A stretch of DNA of 13,016 bases from Bacillota bacterium (lineage in GTDB: Bacteria; Bacillota; Negativicutes; Sporomusales; Sporomusaceae). Position numbers and translations under genes: made by a program. Location of the stretch: NCBI GenBank assembly GCA_023388195.1, contig JAEWGR010000001.1, positions 1-13,016 on the forward strand. Direction: 5' to 3'. Below, piece by piece: positions 1 to 7,645 of the stretch (position 1 is the first letter of the stretch; every line of letters starts with the position of its first letter). The notes under the pieces were generated by a model that saw only the letters and a list, made by a program, of their open reading frames with translations, made no database searches and was not told the DNA's origin.

Positions 1-1486
1 TGGTATATTTGCTTGACCAGTCCAGCTCTTCCTCCTGACGGAAAGTCACTTCACGTGGCGATATAAGCTTGACTGCGACCTTGCCGCTATAGAAAACCGC
101 CGAGGTACTGTAAAACTGATACATCCCTATCTTCTCCGCTCCCAGGTCAACCATACTTTTAGCCATCTCTTTGCCTGACCGGCTTTCCGCTATGACAGGA
201 AATATAAACAGGGAAAGTATGATATATGACCCCAACTGGCACAGACAAAGCAATTTGAAAACATCAACTGCAGTCCGGTTTCTGGCTTTCCACACGCTGA
301 ATACCAGGACCAGCAGCAGACCGGCTGTAGCCAGGCCAAGCCCCCACCCTGCCAGATAGCGATAAGCGGCTATCATATATACAACCATCAGCAAGACCAC
401 AGGAACCCCTAGCCAGTAAAAAATTTCCTTCGCTTTCCCCTGTGCCAGCATCCGCTCCAGCTGCATCGCGGTCAGGATTGCCACGGGAAAAAGGATGGGA
501 AACGAATAGGTCAGGTATTTAGTGGCCATTAGCGAATAAAAACCCAAATAAGCAGCTATCCACAGAAAAAGGAATAACAGCAGCGGCGACTTCCGGGAAC
601 GCAAGTCTTTAAATCCTTGGATCAAAGCTTTTACGGCCAGAGCAGACCAAGGCAGCATACTGAGCACAAATACAGCAAGATAATAGTAGCTCACATTATC
701 TTTCGGATGCTCGGAAACGGTGGCCCGCAGATAATTATGAACACCAAAAAAGTTATTGATAAACTCCATGCCGTGCAAGGTATACATGGCCGCGTACCAG
801 GGCAGTGCCACAATGGCAAAGAGCAGAAGTCCCGGCAGCAGATACATTTCTTTAGGTTCCGTCCAATTGCGCTGCAACACAATAACTAACAGCATAACCA
901 GAGCAGGCAGCAGAGCGCCAATCGGCCCTTTCGTCAATACCGCCAGCGCCATGCTGACATAGGCAGCCAGATACCATCGCTTGGTGCCGTCCATTTTTAC
1001 GTACCCCAGATAAAAAAATCCCAGAGCAGCACAATTAAACACAAAAAACACCATATCAGTAATTACTAGTTTGGCCAGCAATATATACTCGAAAGACGTT
1101 CCCATAATCACCACTGCCAATAAGGCGGACCTTCGCGTCGTAGTTTTGCTGGCAAACCAATACAGCAGCACGACTCCCACAGCAGCAAACAAAGCCGGCG
1201 CTACTCGGGCTGCCCACTCTGAAAAACCAAAGAGTTGAAAGGATAGTGCCGTAAGCCAGTAAAAAAATATAGGCTTATCAAACCAGACAGTTCCATAAAT
1301 CCTTGGGGACACCCAGTCCCCTGACAGCACCATTTCCTTTGCGGTAAGCGCATAGTTTGATTCCACCGGATCGGTGATGGGTATCGCTTGGTTAAAAAGC
1401 ATGTAACCCAAAAATGAAATCAGAAACAGAACCCCATACATTTTAGGAGAAGCGGTAAACTTGCTTACACCATCAAATAATTTCAT
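1..1486 (-). CDS. ArnT/PMT-like GT-C family glycosyltransferase (partial, C-terminus beyond the window)
   Basis: Integral membrane glycosyltransferase expected to move a sugar from a polyisoprenyl-phosphate carrier to an acceptor on the outer face of the cytoplasmic membrane. The frame is open from ATG 1486 to the window edge (495 residues; the family is usually about 550, so a short C-terminal part is missing). Near the N-terminus are DPVESNYALTAKEM (residues 39-52), the family's acidic D/E loop, then GDWVSPRIYG and FDKPIFFYW (69-77), all characteristic of PMT_2/ArnT-like proteins. Many hydrophobic segments follow, with a soluble C-terminal part starting near the edge. The ribosome site GAAGGGGA lies about 8 bases before the ATG. 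It starts 34 bases after the GtrB/ArnC-like gene, so the two are probably cotranscribed and act in sequence. Sugar and acceptor cannot be told from sequence; other arn genes are not in view, so aminoarabinose is unproven. Confidence 0.9.
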   Translation of the reverse strand, partial: MKLFDGVSKFTASPKMYGVLFLISFLGYMLFNQAIPITDPVESNYALTAKEMVLSGDWVSPRIYGTVWFDKPIFFYWLTALSFQLFGFSEWAARVAPALFAAVGVVLLYWFASKTTTRRSALLAVVIMGTSFEYILLAKLVITDMVFFVFNCAALGFFYLGYVKMDGTKRWYLAAYVSMALAVLTKGPIGALLPALVMLLVIVLQRNWTEPKEMYLLPGLLLFAIVALPWYAAMYTLHGMEFINNFFGVHNYLRATVSEHPKDNVSYYYLAVFVLSMLPWSALAVKALIQGFKDLRSRKSPLLLFLFLWIAAYLGFYSLMATKYLTYSFPILFPVAILTAMQLERMLAQGKAKEIFYWLGVPVVLLMVVYMIAAYRYLAGWGLGLATAGLLLVLVFSVWKARNRTAVDVFKLLCLCQLGSYIILSLFIFPVIAESRSGKEMAKSMVDLGAEKIGMYQFYSTSAVFYSGKVAVKLISPREVTFRQEEELDWSSKYT

Positions 1487-1520
1487 TGCTATAAATCCCC
1501 TTCTAAAGACATTGACATTT

Positions 1521-2492
1521 TTATTTACCAGGACTATTGCCGTTTTCAAAAACGACGGCTTTCTGTGTCACTTTTAATTCAGCGCTGACCCAGTATAACG
1601 GCCGCTGCTTAACTTCCTCAAAAATGCGGCCAACATATTCACCGATAATCCCCAGGCCTACCAATTGAATGCCGCCAAGCGTCAATATGCTCACTGCGAC
1701 CGTGGCCCAGCCCGGAACAGCATCAGCGGTAAACCATTTCGTGTACACCACATTCAGGGTCAAGCCAAAACTCAACACACCAAAAAGTAAGCCAAGATAA
1801 AAAGCAACCCGCAGGGGGAGTTTTGAATAAGCCGTAATACCGGCAAGGGCAAAAGAAAGCATCTTTCTGGGCGAAAACTTCGACTTCCCGGCAAAGCGTT
1901 CAGGCGCCACAAACTCTACCTGCGCTTGACGGTACCCCATATCGCCAATGATCCCGCGGATAAAGCGGGCTTTCTCCTTGAAGCCCCGAAAAGTTTGCAC
2001 AACCTTTCTATCAAGCAGCCGGAAGTCTGATCCGCCTTCCACGATATGAACATCGGACATGATATTAATTAACCGGTAGAACATGCTTGAGGTAAACTTC
2101 TTTAACCAAGAGACGCCGGCTGTATCTACGCGGACGGTTTGCACAACATCAAAACCTTCTTCCCATTTTGCCAGCAACAGCGGCAACAACTCCGGCGGAT
2201 GCTGCAGGTCGCCGTCCATGGTGATCACCACATCCCCTTGCGCATAATCAAGCCCGCAGGTTAAAGCCACCTGGTGCCCAAAATTTCGTGCCAGAAGAAC
2301 CGCTTTTACCCGGGTATCTTGCTGGGTCATGCGTTCGAGAATCACTGCCGTATCATCACTGGAGCCATCATCAATAAAAATTAATTCATAAGCATAGCCT
2401 AAAGGCTCCATATACTTACAGACTTCCTGGTAAAACACATTCACATTTTCCTGCTCGTTAAAAACAGGTACAACTACTGAGATTAGTTTCAT
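1521..2492 (-). CDS. Polyisoprenyl-phosphate glycosyltransferase (GT2, GtrB/ArnC/DPM type)
   Basis: Transfers a sugar from a nucleotide-sugar donor to undecaprenyl-phosphate on the cytoplasmic side of the membrane. The 323-residue protein has a GT2 domain with VVPVFNEQEN (7-16), DDGSSDDT (41-48) and the metal/nucleotide-binding DGDLQHPPE (93-101). GGSDFRLLDRKVV (153-165) follows, then an amphipathic stretch near 205-222, two membrane helices (about 226-250 and 262-286) and the typical GEYVGRIFEEVKQRPLY tail (284-300). This layout is that of GtrB, ArnC and bacterial dolichol-phosphate mannosyltransferases. I chose ATG 2492, preceded by GGCGGAG at 6-7 bases and opening directly on the conserved fold. 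An in-frame ATG at 2567 would add 25 polar residues and has no ribosome site. The next gene is its likely partner. A TATAAC hexamer at 2585-2590 is the best -10-like element upstream, but no good -35 accompanies it. Confidence 0.93.
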   Translation of the reverse strand: MKLISVVVPVFNEQENVNVFYQEVCKYMEPLGYAYELIFIDDGSSDDTAVILERMTQQDTRVKAVLLARNFGHQVALTCGLDYAQGDVVITMDGDLQHPPELLPLLLAKWEEGFDVVQTVRVDTAGVSWLKKFTSSMFYRLINIMSDVHIVEGGSDFRLLDRKVVQTFRGFKEKARFIRGIIGDMGYRQAQVEFVAPERFAGKSKFSPRKMLSFALAGITAYSKLPLRVAFYLGLLFGVLSFGLTLNVVYTKWFTADAVPGWATVAVSILTLGGIQLVGLGIIGEYVGRIFEEVKQRPLYWVSAELKVTQKAVVFENGNSPGK

Positions 2493-2667
2493 TTCTAGCT
2501 CCGCCCTCTCTTCCGTTAAACTACTCAGACTCTGCGATCTGCTGATATTTCCTTTTATCTTATTCATCTGGTTCGGATTAACAGGTTATACAGAGTAGTT
2601 CCCACCTTGCTCTCCCCTAATAAATACGAGAGTAACTTTGCTTTGGTTCAAGGCAAGCCAATTTTTT

Positions 2668-2703
2668 ATATAAAAAAGACAAGACACAAAAAGTGCCTTG
2701 TCT
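2668..2703 (-). terminator. Intrinsic terminator of the sigma/ABC operon
   Basis: On the minus strand an 11-bp stem, AGACAAGGCAC with GTGTCTTGTCT (one G-U pair, TTTTT loop), is followed at once by TTTTTATAT. It lies 45 bases after the stop of the permease/M1-like gene and separates that operon from the glycosyltransferase genes. On the plus strand no T-run follows the stem, so it works in one direction. Confidence 0.9.
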
Positions 2704-2748
2704 GCATACCTACATATCTTTCTTATTTATCTTCAATCAACAGTATCA

Positions 2749-5097
2749 TCAACGAACCCTAAATCTAAAGGATCTTGCATCTTCTACAGAAGATAATTTC
2801 AAGGAATTCATCGTTTCCGCCCTTCGCCTTGGCCCTGTCATAATCCGATCGACTTGCTGAGTGGAATAGCCTTTTTGTAACAGTTCCTGTCCAAAATCAT
2901 CCATAATATGAAGCATATCGAGCCAGTCAAGCTCTCTGTCGTATGTACTGACAGATTCTGCATGAACCTTTTGCATAAAGGATTGTACACCTTCATCACC
3001 AAGCTCTGATTGCCTAATATCATCAAGGATGAAAAAAATCTCTTTTACAACCTGGTTGTCACCCCCGGCCTGGATTCTATCCCCATTCTCGCCGGCTACT
3101 AAGTTAGGCACTGGCTTAAACTGCAGCCAAAATTGTTTCACATCCTCATAATACGCTTTGCCCAGCAGTTCCTCTTTATATAAGGTATACATATAGGAAA
3201 GCATCCCGGCACTTATACTTCCCGGGTCGCTGGTATCAAATGCCGGCCACCAAAGACTTAGAACCGCCTCTTCAAAATATAGCATCTGTAATTTCTTTTC
3301 ACTCGTATCTTCGTTTGGCAATAAATTCAACAAATATTCCGAGACCAAAATAGCATTTCTCAAGCCCAGTTTTTTGCGTTCAGCAGTTTCTTCCAGCCAG
3401 CTGTCCAGTAAGAATTGAGGCACCTCAACCACCTGCAAATATTGCTTGTTCGCCCGGGGTATCAGGTTTTCATAAAATGTGATCCTATCCTTGACTAGTG
3501 TCATGATCGTATTTGCGTTCTCTTCATGCAGTTTTGCACAATACATTGTCACATCTGTGCTCTGAGCCGCTATTTTTACATAAGGAGCAGCCAGCAAAAA
3601 AGCATCCTGGGCAGACGAACTGAAAAATGCAAACTTCCTGCCTGCTCCCTCAGATAGATTTACCCCTTCTTTTAAGGGTAATCCGGTAACAACTTCCATG
3701 TCCCTGTCTATTTCAACCGTTATCGCCAAGGCGGCAGGCCGGTGGGAGACATTGCGCGCCGACAATATCCGGGTAGGCTCCTTGCTCCATCTGCTCTGAT
3801 ACTCATCAATGCTGTATACCGGGTTTTTACCTAAAACAGGATACCAGGCATGACCGGACCGTAACAAGGTCATCGCCGGTGAAACAAAATTAATCAATCC
3901 TCGCGGCTGGGCATCATAGTCCGTAAACCACTCCCATACTTTACCCGAATAATCCAAAGCAATTTCCATAGTGGCTCCGGCAACAAGAGGCGCATTTAGC
4001 TTCACCGCAATAAAGTCACCTTGTCTTTCCCAAACAAGCTCTTGGCCACTACCATCGGTTACATTTTGAACCGTATAATAATGTTTCAAGGTCAAAGGGA
4101 TCTCTTGTACCTGGCTGTCACTTGTATTTTTAAAAACCAGCTTTACATCACAGTCCGCAGTCTTCGGGCCTGTTTTCAATTTAATATCCATTACATAGCT
4201 GACAGGCTGCAGCCCGTTTGACCGATCTGCTGCTTGTCCGGCATCAGCCATTGCATTGCGAAAAGACTCCTGATAACTTTGCTCCCGCCCTTTATACTCT
4301 TGGACGAAGGGAATAGCGCCAGCTAAAAATACAGCAAAGGCAGCTGTTACCAGCAGTATGATTGCTAATCCCGGTTTTCCCCAAGAGCGCCGCTTACTGT
4401 AAAAATAATAGCTGACCAAAAACAACATGGCCGAAAGCCCCAGCTGCTGGCACAAAACCATTGTCATAAATCCATTCTTAGGAAAGCTCTCTGTAAGCTG
4501 GGAAGGAAGTTCGGTAGCTGCCAGATTATAAGCCAAATTTATCGGTGGTAACCAATAGGGCAATAAGGTATTATGATCACCATCAATAATACTAATCAAT
4601 ATTAGATAAAAAGCAGTTATCAAGGTGGCTAAAAAGATACGTGAACCACAGATCGTCTCTATAAACAAAGTGATACATATGGAATTGATACTGATCAATA
4701 AATAATTCAGCCAATAGTTCCATGCCAGGTCAAAAAAAGACACCGGCGCCGGAAAAACGAACAGTACCATAATCGCCACGACGAAAAACAGCTGCATACC
4801 CAGCAGACCTAAAAGCAAAAAATTGCTCATTGCTCGCCCTAGCAGCAACTCCCAATCCTTACAGGGAAGTGTATTAACAATCTCTGCCGTGCCACTGCGC
4901 CAATCCCTGGCAATTATACCGATATTCCAAAAGACAAAAAACATATAGAAAACCGCTATGGTTCTAAACGTAAAAAATTGATCAAGATATAAAGAGTAAA
5001 TTAAAAAACAATTGACTAACACTACAAGAATCCAATAACCAACACCCTTTATGCCTACTCTCATTTCTTGCAAGGCAATCGCAATTATATTATTCAT
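2749..5097 (-). CDS. ABC-2-type permease fused to an extracytoplasmic, catalytically degenerate M1-aminopeptidase-like domain
   Basis: The 782-residue protein has about seven membrane helices (near 19-39, 44-64, 88-115, 125-150, 152-172, 211-232, 243-263). Positive charges at 63-68 (ARDWRS) and 234-241 (SKRRSWGK) put the N-terminus inside and the 510-residue C-terminal part outside. That part begins near residue 298 with a beta-rich region and matches the M1 layout: RPAALAITVEI (453-463), an AFLLAAPYV strand (499-507), a helix ending in LQVVEVP (554-560), AILVSEYLL (582-590), then the segment that should carry HEXXH. There the sequence is EAVLSLWW (610-617), aligning with HELAHQWW of active enzymes. 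The later WLxEGxAxY region reads ISAGMLSYM (628-636). Both His and both Glu are thus replaced, and a GxMEN motif is not visible. The start is ATG 5097, overlapping the ATPase stop by 8 bases behind AGAGGAAG. ABC-2/M1 fusions are known in bacteria; a dead-peptidase version as receptor, chaperone or substrate gate is inference. Confidence 0.87.
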   Translation of the reverse strand: MNNIIAIALQEMRVGIKGVGYWILVVLVNCFLIYSLYLDQFFTFRTIAVFYMFFVFWNIGIIARDWRSGTAEIVNTLPCKDWELLLGRAMSNFLLLGLLGMQLFFVVAIMVLFVFPAPVSFFDLAWNYWLNYLLISINSICITLFIETICGSRIFLATLITAFYLILISIIDGDHNTLLPYWLPPINLAYNLAATELPSQLTESFPKNGFMTMVLCQQLGLSAMLFLVSYYFYSKRRSWGKPGLAIILLVTAAFAVFLAGAIPFVQEYKGREQSYQESFRNAMADAGQAADRSNGLQPVSYVMDIKLKTGPKTADCDVKLVFKNTSDSQVQEIPLTLKHYYTVQNVTDGSGQELVWERQGDFIAVKLNAPLVAGATMEIALDYSGKVWEWFTDYDAQPRGLINFVSPAMTLLRSGHAWYPVLGKNPVYSIDEYQSRWSKEPTRILSARNVSHRPAALAITVEIDRDMEVVTGLPLKEGVNLSEGAGRKFAFFSSSAQDAFLLAAPYVKIAAQSTDVTMYCAKLHEENANTIMTLVKDRITFYENLIPRANKQYLQVVEVPQFLLDSWLEETAERKKLGLRNAILVSEYLLNLLPNEDTSEKKLQMLYFEEAVLSLWWPAFDTSDPGSISAGMLSYMYTLYKEELLGKAYYEDVKQFWLQFKPVPNLVAGENGDRIQAGGDNQVVKEIFFILDDIRQSELGDEGVQSFMQKVHAESVSTYDRELDWLDMLHIMDDFGQELLQKGYSTQQVDRIMTGPRRRAETMNSLKLSSVEDARSFRFRVR

Positions 5098-5851
5098 CTT
5101 CCTCTTGCCTCGCCGATCCCAGCAATGACCTACAACCGTCTTTTGCCCGCGCAGTATCTTCGATCTGCCAATTCGTTCCTGTGGCCAGCTTAGCAAGTTC
5201 ATCCGGCGTACCTTTGAATACCAGTTTTCCTTGGCGTAATATAGCAAACTCCGAACAGCAAGCTTCAATATCAGCAAGGATATGGGTAGAATAGACAATG
5301 GTTATCTTCCCTCCCAGTTCACTGATAATATTGCGGATATTATTGCGTTCGATGGGGTCAAGTCCAACAGTAGGTTCATCCATGATCAAAAGCTGGGGTT
5401 TGCCCAATAAAGCTTGCGCAAATCCCAGCCTCTGTTTCATGCCAAAGGAATAGGTGGAAATCGTTTTATGCCTGACCTCTGCGAGATTAACCAGCTCCAT
5501 AGCTTCTTCCACCTGCGTTTTTCTTGCCTGTTTATTGGTTATCCCTTTTAATACTGCAAAATACTCGAGCATCTCAAAACCGGTCAGCCTGGCGTAAAAA
5601 CCAAATTCCTGGGGTAAGTACCCCAGTTGCTTACGAATTACGGCTTGCTCTGAACATAGCTCTAAACCATGCACCGTTACCGTACCACCGGTAGGCTTAA
5701 TCATCGTCGCCAGAATCTTTAACAGGGTACTTTTCCCCGCCCCGTTTTCGCCTAAGAGACCGAATACCCCTGTGCCTATGCGGCAAGTAATACCGTCCAG
5801 CGCCACACAATTGTCGCTATATCGTTTACTCAGGTTATTAATCTCTATCAT
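5090..5851 (-). CDS. ABC transporter ATPase (second of the pair)
   Basis: Nucleotide-binding subunit of 253 residues that should power the neighbouring membrane proteins by ATP hydrolysis at the cytoplasmic face. Walker A is GENGAGKS (34-41), the Q-loop Q81, the signature YSFGMKQ (134-140, in place of LSGGQ), Walker B LLIMDEP (154-160) with catalytic E159, the D-loop GLDP (163-166) and the H-loop H190. All residues needed for hydrolysis are present. The SFGMKQ-type signature is common in ABC-2 exporters and in lantibiotic or drug efflux ATPases. It begins 18 bases after the previous ATPase stop, with only a weak purine-rich site (AGAAAGAAATGG), and its stop overlaps the permease start, so translation is probably coupled. 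It is related to, but clearly different from, the upstream ATPase, which points to a heterodimer or to two transporter half-sets. Confidence 0.95.
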   Translation of the reverse strand: MIEINNLSKRYSDNCVALDGITCRIGTGVFGLLGENGAGKSTLLKILATMIKPTGGTVTVHGLELCSEQAVIRKQLGYLPQEFGFYARLTGFEMLEYFAVLKGITNKQARKTQVEEAMELVNLAEVRHKTISTYSFGMKQRLGFAQALLGKPQLLIMDEPTVGLDPIERNNIRNIISELGGKITIVYSTHILADIEACCSEFAILRQGKLVFKGTPDELAKLATGTNWQIEDTARAKDGCRSLLGSARQEEDE

Positions 5852-5869
5852 ATCAGTACCATTTCTTTC

Positions 5870-6742
5870 TCATGCTGAATTACCCTGAGCTACCAGATAG
5901 ATATACGCATCCTCCAATGTGGGCTCCACAGAACACACGCCCGTAAGCTCCGGCCTAACAGCACTAATGATCCTGATTTCATACAAACCTTTATCAGCCC
6001 GTAAGCTACTGACGATGAATTCATTTTTTTTAGCATGCCACTCACCCTCCGACAAAACAGCCTGCCAAACAAAACTCCTGGCCGTGTCTAGCATCACAGG
6101 GATTGGCCCTTTAAATTGCAGTTTGTTCTTATGTAACAGCATGATACTATCTGCCAAAGCAGTTAATTCTGACACGATATGAGTACTCATTAGGACTATC
6201 CGCTCCGAGGCCAGCCGGGAAAACAAATTACAAAAATAAAAACGTTCTTCCGGATCAAGCCCGGATAATGGCTCATCCATAAGGAGAAGCTCCGGGTCGT
6301 TTAATAACCCCTGGGCGATCCCAACCTTTTGGCGCATCCCCTTTGTCCAGTCCCGCAAGGTTTTATTATGAAAAGAAGAGATTTGGACAATATCCATTAC
6401 CTCTTCCACCTTTGCACTGGCAACTGCAGCCGGAATCCCCTTTAACTCTGCAAAATATCGCAAAAATTTTTGCGCGGTCATTTCAGGATAAATCCCAAAT
6501 TTTTGAGGCAGGTATCCCATATGGGCTTTAAACCTGACACTGTCAGCAGGGAGAACCATTCCATTAAGAGATACCTGACCTGTTGTTGGCGCAATAATTC
6601 CTGCAAGGATGCGTAATAAAGTCGTTTTGCCCGCCCCATTAGGTCCGGTCAGCAAATGCAATCCCTTAGGTAAAGAAAGGGAAATATCGTCTATCACACA
6701 ATTCTTTTTAAAACATTTTGTAATGGAAGCTAGCTCTAACAT
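5870..6742 (-). CDS. ABC transporter ATPase (first of the pair)
   Basis: Nucleotide-binding subunit of 290 residues. Walker A is GPNGAGKTT (33-41), the Q-loop Q80 in GYLPQKFG, the signature WTKGMRQ (132-138), Walker B ELLLMDEP (151-158) with E157, the D-loop GLDP (161-164) and the H-loop H188, so it should be active. After the ATPase core a C-terminal extension of about 70 residues ends in SVEPTLEDAYIYLV, the EPTLEDAF-like tail typical of ABC-2 exporter ATPases. The start is ATG 6742, 15 bases after the stop of the membrane-protein gene and behind a GAGTGAG site. With the next ATPase and the two membrane proteins around them it could form a heteromeric exporter. Substrate unknown. Confidence 0.95.
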   Translation of the reverse strand: MLELASITKCFKKNCVIDDISLSLPKGLHLLTGPNGAGKTTLLRILAGIIAPTTGQVSLNGMVLPADSVRFKAHMGYLPQKFGIYPEMTAQKFLRYFAELKGIPAAVASAKVEEVMDIVQISSFHNKTLRDWTKGMRQKVGIAQGLLNDPELLLMDEPLSGLDPEERFYFCNLFSRLASERIVLMSTHIVSELTALADSIMLLHKNKLQFKGPIPVMLDTARSFVWQAVLSEGEWHAKKNEFIVSSLRADKGLYEIRIISAVRPELTGVCSVEPTLEDAYIYLVAQGNSA

Positions 6743-6757
6743 ATTCGTCTCACTCTT

Positions 6758-7645
6758 TTATCCCTCTTGGGAGTAATCCATATTTTCGACACGCATATAG
6801 CGTAGATATATTGCAATCAGTAGGAGACCTGTCACTAAAAGTAGCATGGGTAATTGTTGTATCAAACCACTTCTAACCAGACTGATTTGTATCAAATTTT
6901 TGCCAACATCACTTTGTTCAAAAATAATTTGCGTTACCCACAGGAAAAATGCCGCGCCACAGCCATACATAGCGCCTACACGCAAAGAAACAGCCAACGC
7001 GACACCTAAGAAAAACACCATAGGTGCCAGCCAGCCAAGAATAGTCTCCCACAATAGCAGTTTTTCATTTGTCAGCATATCAGAAAAAGAAAGGGCGATC
7101 AGCCCCGTAGCAGCCAGACAAACGAGGATCGTATATCCCAGGGTTACGATAATTCTGGCACTAGCCAATTGGGCTGGTGTATAAGGACAAGACGCTTCCA
7201 GTTCACTTGTACCATAAATTTCGGCCCGCTGCTCATAAAAAAGCGTCAGTAAGCCTAACATTGGCGCGCCATTTGTCAAAAAAATCAACGAAGCGCTATC
7301 ACCGTTCGTTAAAAAAATGCCGGCAAAAATGATCAAACTGGTTATCGCGATAAACCGCCAGCTCAGAATATCCAACTGGAGTTTTACCAGACGTAAGACC
7401 GAGAGGAGACTGCCATCACTGGCAGACCTTTCTAGCGCTACTCTATTAACAGGTTTAAGCAGGGGAACACTCTCCTGACTGGCATTTTCCTGCAAAACTG
7501 CTTTGAGGTTACAAAGCAAGCTGCTGGTCATCGCAGCAGTCGGTTTAGGAACGGTATATTCGGATAATTTATTTAAAACACCAACCATCTCTTCATCATG
7601 TTCATCCTTATCGATCTCATTAAGAATTTCCTGATATTTATCCAA
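6758..7645 (-). CDS. Six-helix membrane protein with cytosolic N-terminal segment; candidate anti-sigma factor or ABC-2-like subunit
   Basis: A 295-residue protein that I do not recognise as a named family. Residues 1-95 are soluble and acidic at the start (NEIDKDEHDEE), with a PKPT turn followed by a helix. About six membrane helices follow (near 97-113, 117-136, 164-187, 201-220, 226-243, 266-283). The loop EQRAEIYGTSELEASCPYTPAQLASARI (positions 138-165) resembles the short cytosolic coupling region of ABC-2 permeases. The gene starts with TTG at 7645 behind a GAGGGGGG site at a good distance, and overlaps the sigma-factor stop by 8 bases, the usual position for an ECF anti-sigma gene. No zinc anti-sigma HxxxCxxC motif exists; C45 is the only cysteine of the soluble part. 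It may tether the sigma factor, be the second membrane subunit for the ATPases, or do both. These roles are inferred from position. Confidence 0.83.
   Translation of the reverse strand: MDKYQEILNEIDKDEHDEEMVGVLNKLSEYTVPKPTAAMTSSLLCNLKAVLQENASQESVPLLKPVNRVALERSASDGSLLSVLRLVKLQLDILSWRFIAITSLIIFAGIFLTNGDSASLIFLTNGAPMLGLLTLFYEQRAEIYGTSELEASCPYTPAQLASARIIVTLGYTILVCLAATGLIALSFSDMLTNEKLLLWETILGWLAPMVFFLGVALAVSLRVGAMYGCGAAFFLWVTQIIFEQSDVGKNLIQISLVRSGLIQQLPMLLLVTGLLLIAIYLRYMRVENMDYSQEG

Noticed and set aside
2493..2567. Longer start for the GT2 enzyme at ATG 2567
   Set aside because: No ribosome site and 25 extra residues before the conserved fold; ATG 2492 has GGAG at proper distance.
2749..5097. 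Active zinc aminopeptidase
   Set aside because: No HEXXH appears anywhere in the protein; the aligned positions are Glu, Ala, Ser and Ala.
5098..5298. N-terminal extension of the permease/M1-like frame to a start at 5298
   Set aside because: Those 67 residues lie wholly inside the ATPase gene in another frame; ATG 5097 has a ribosome site, overlaps the ATPase stop and opens a membrane-protein N-terminus.
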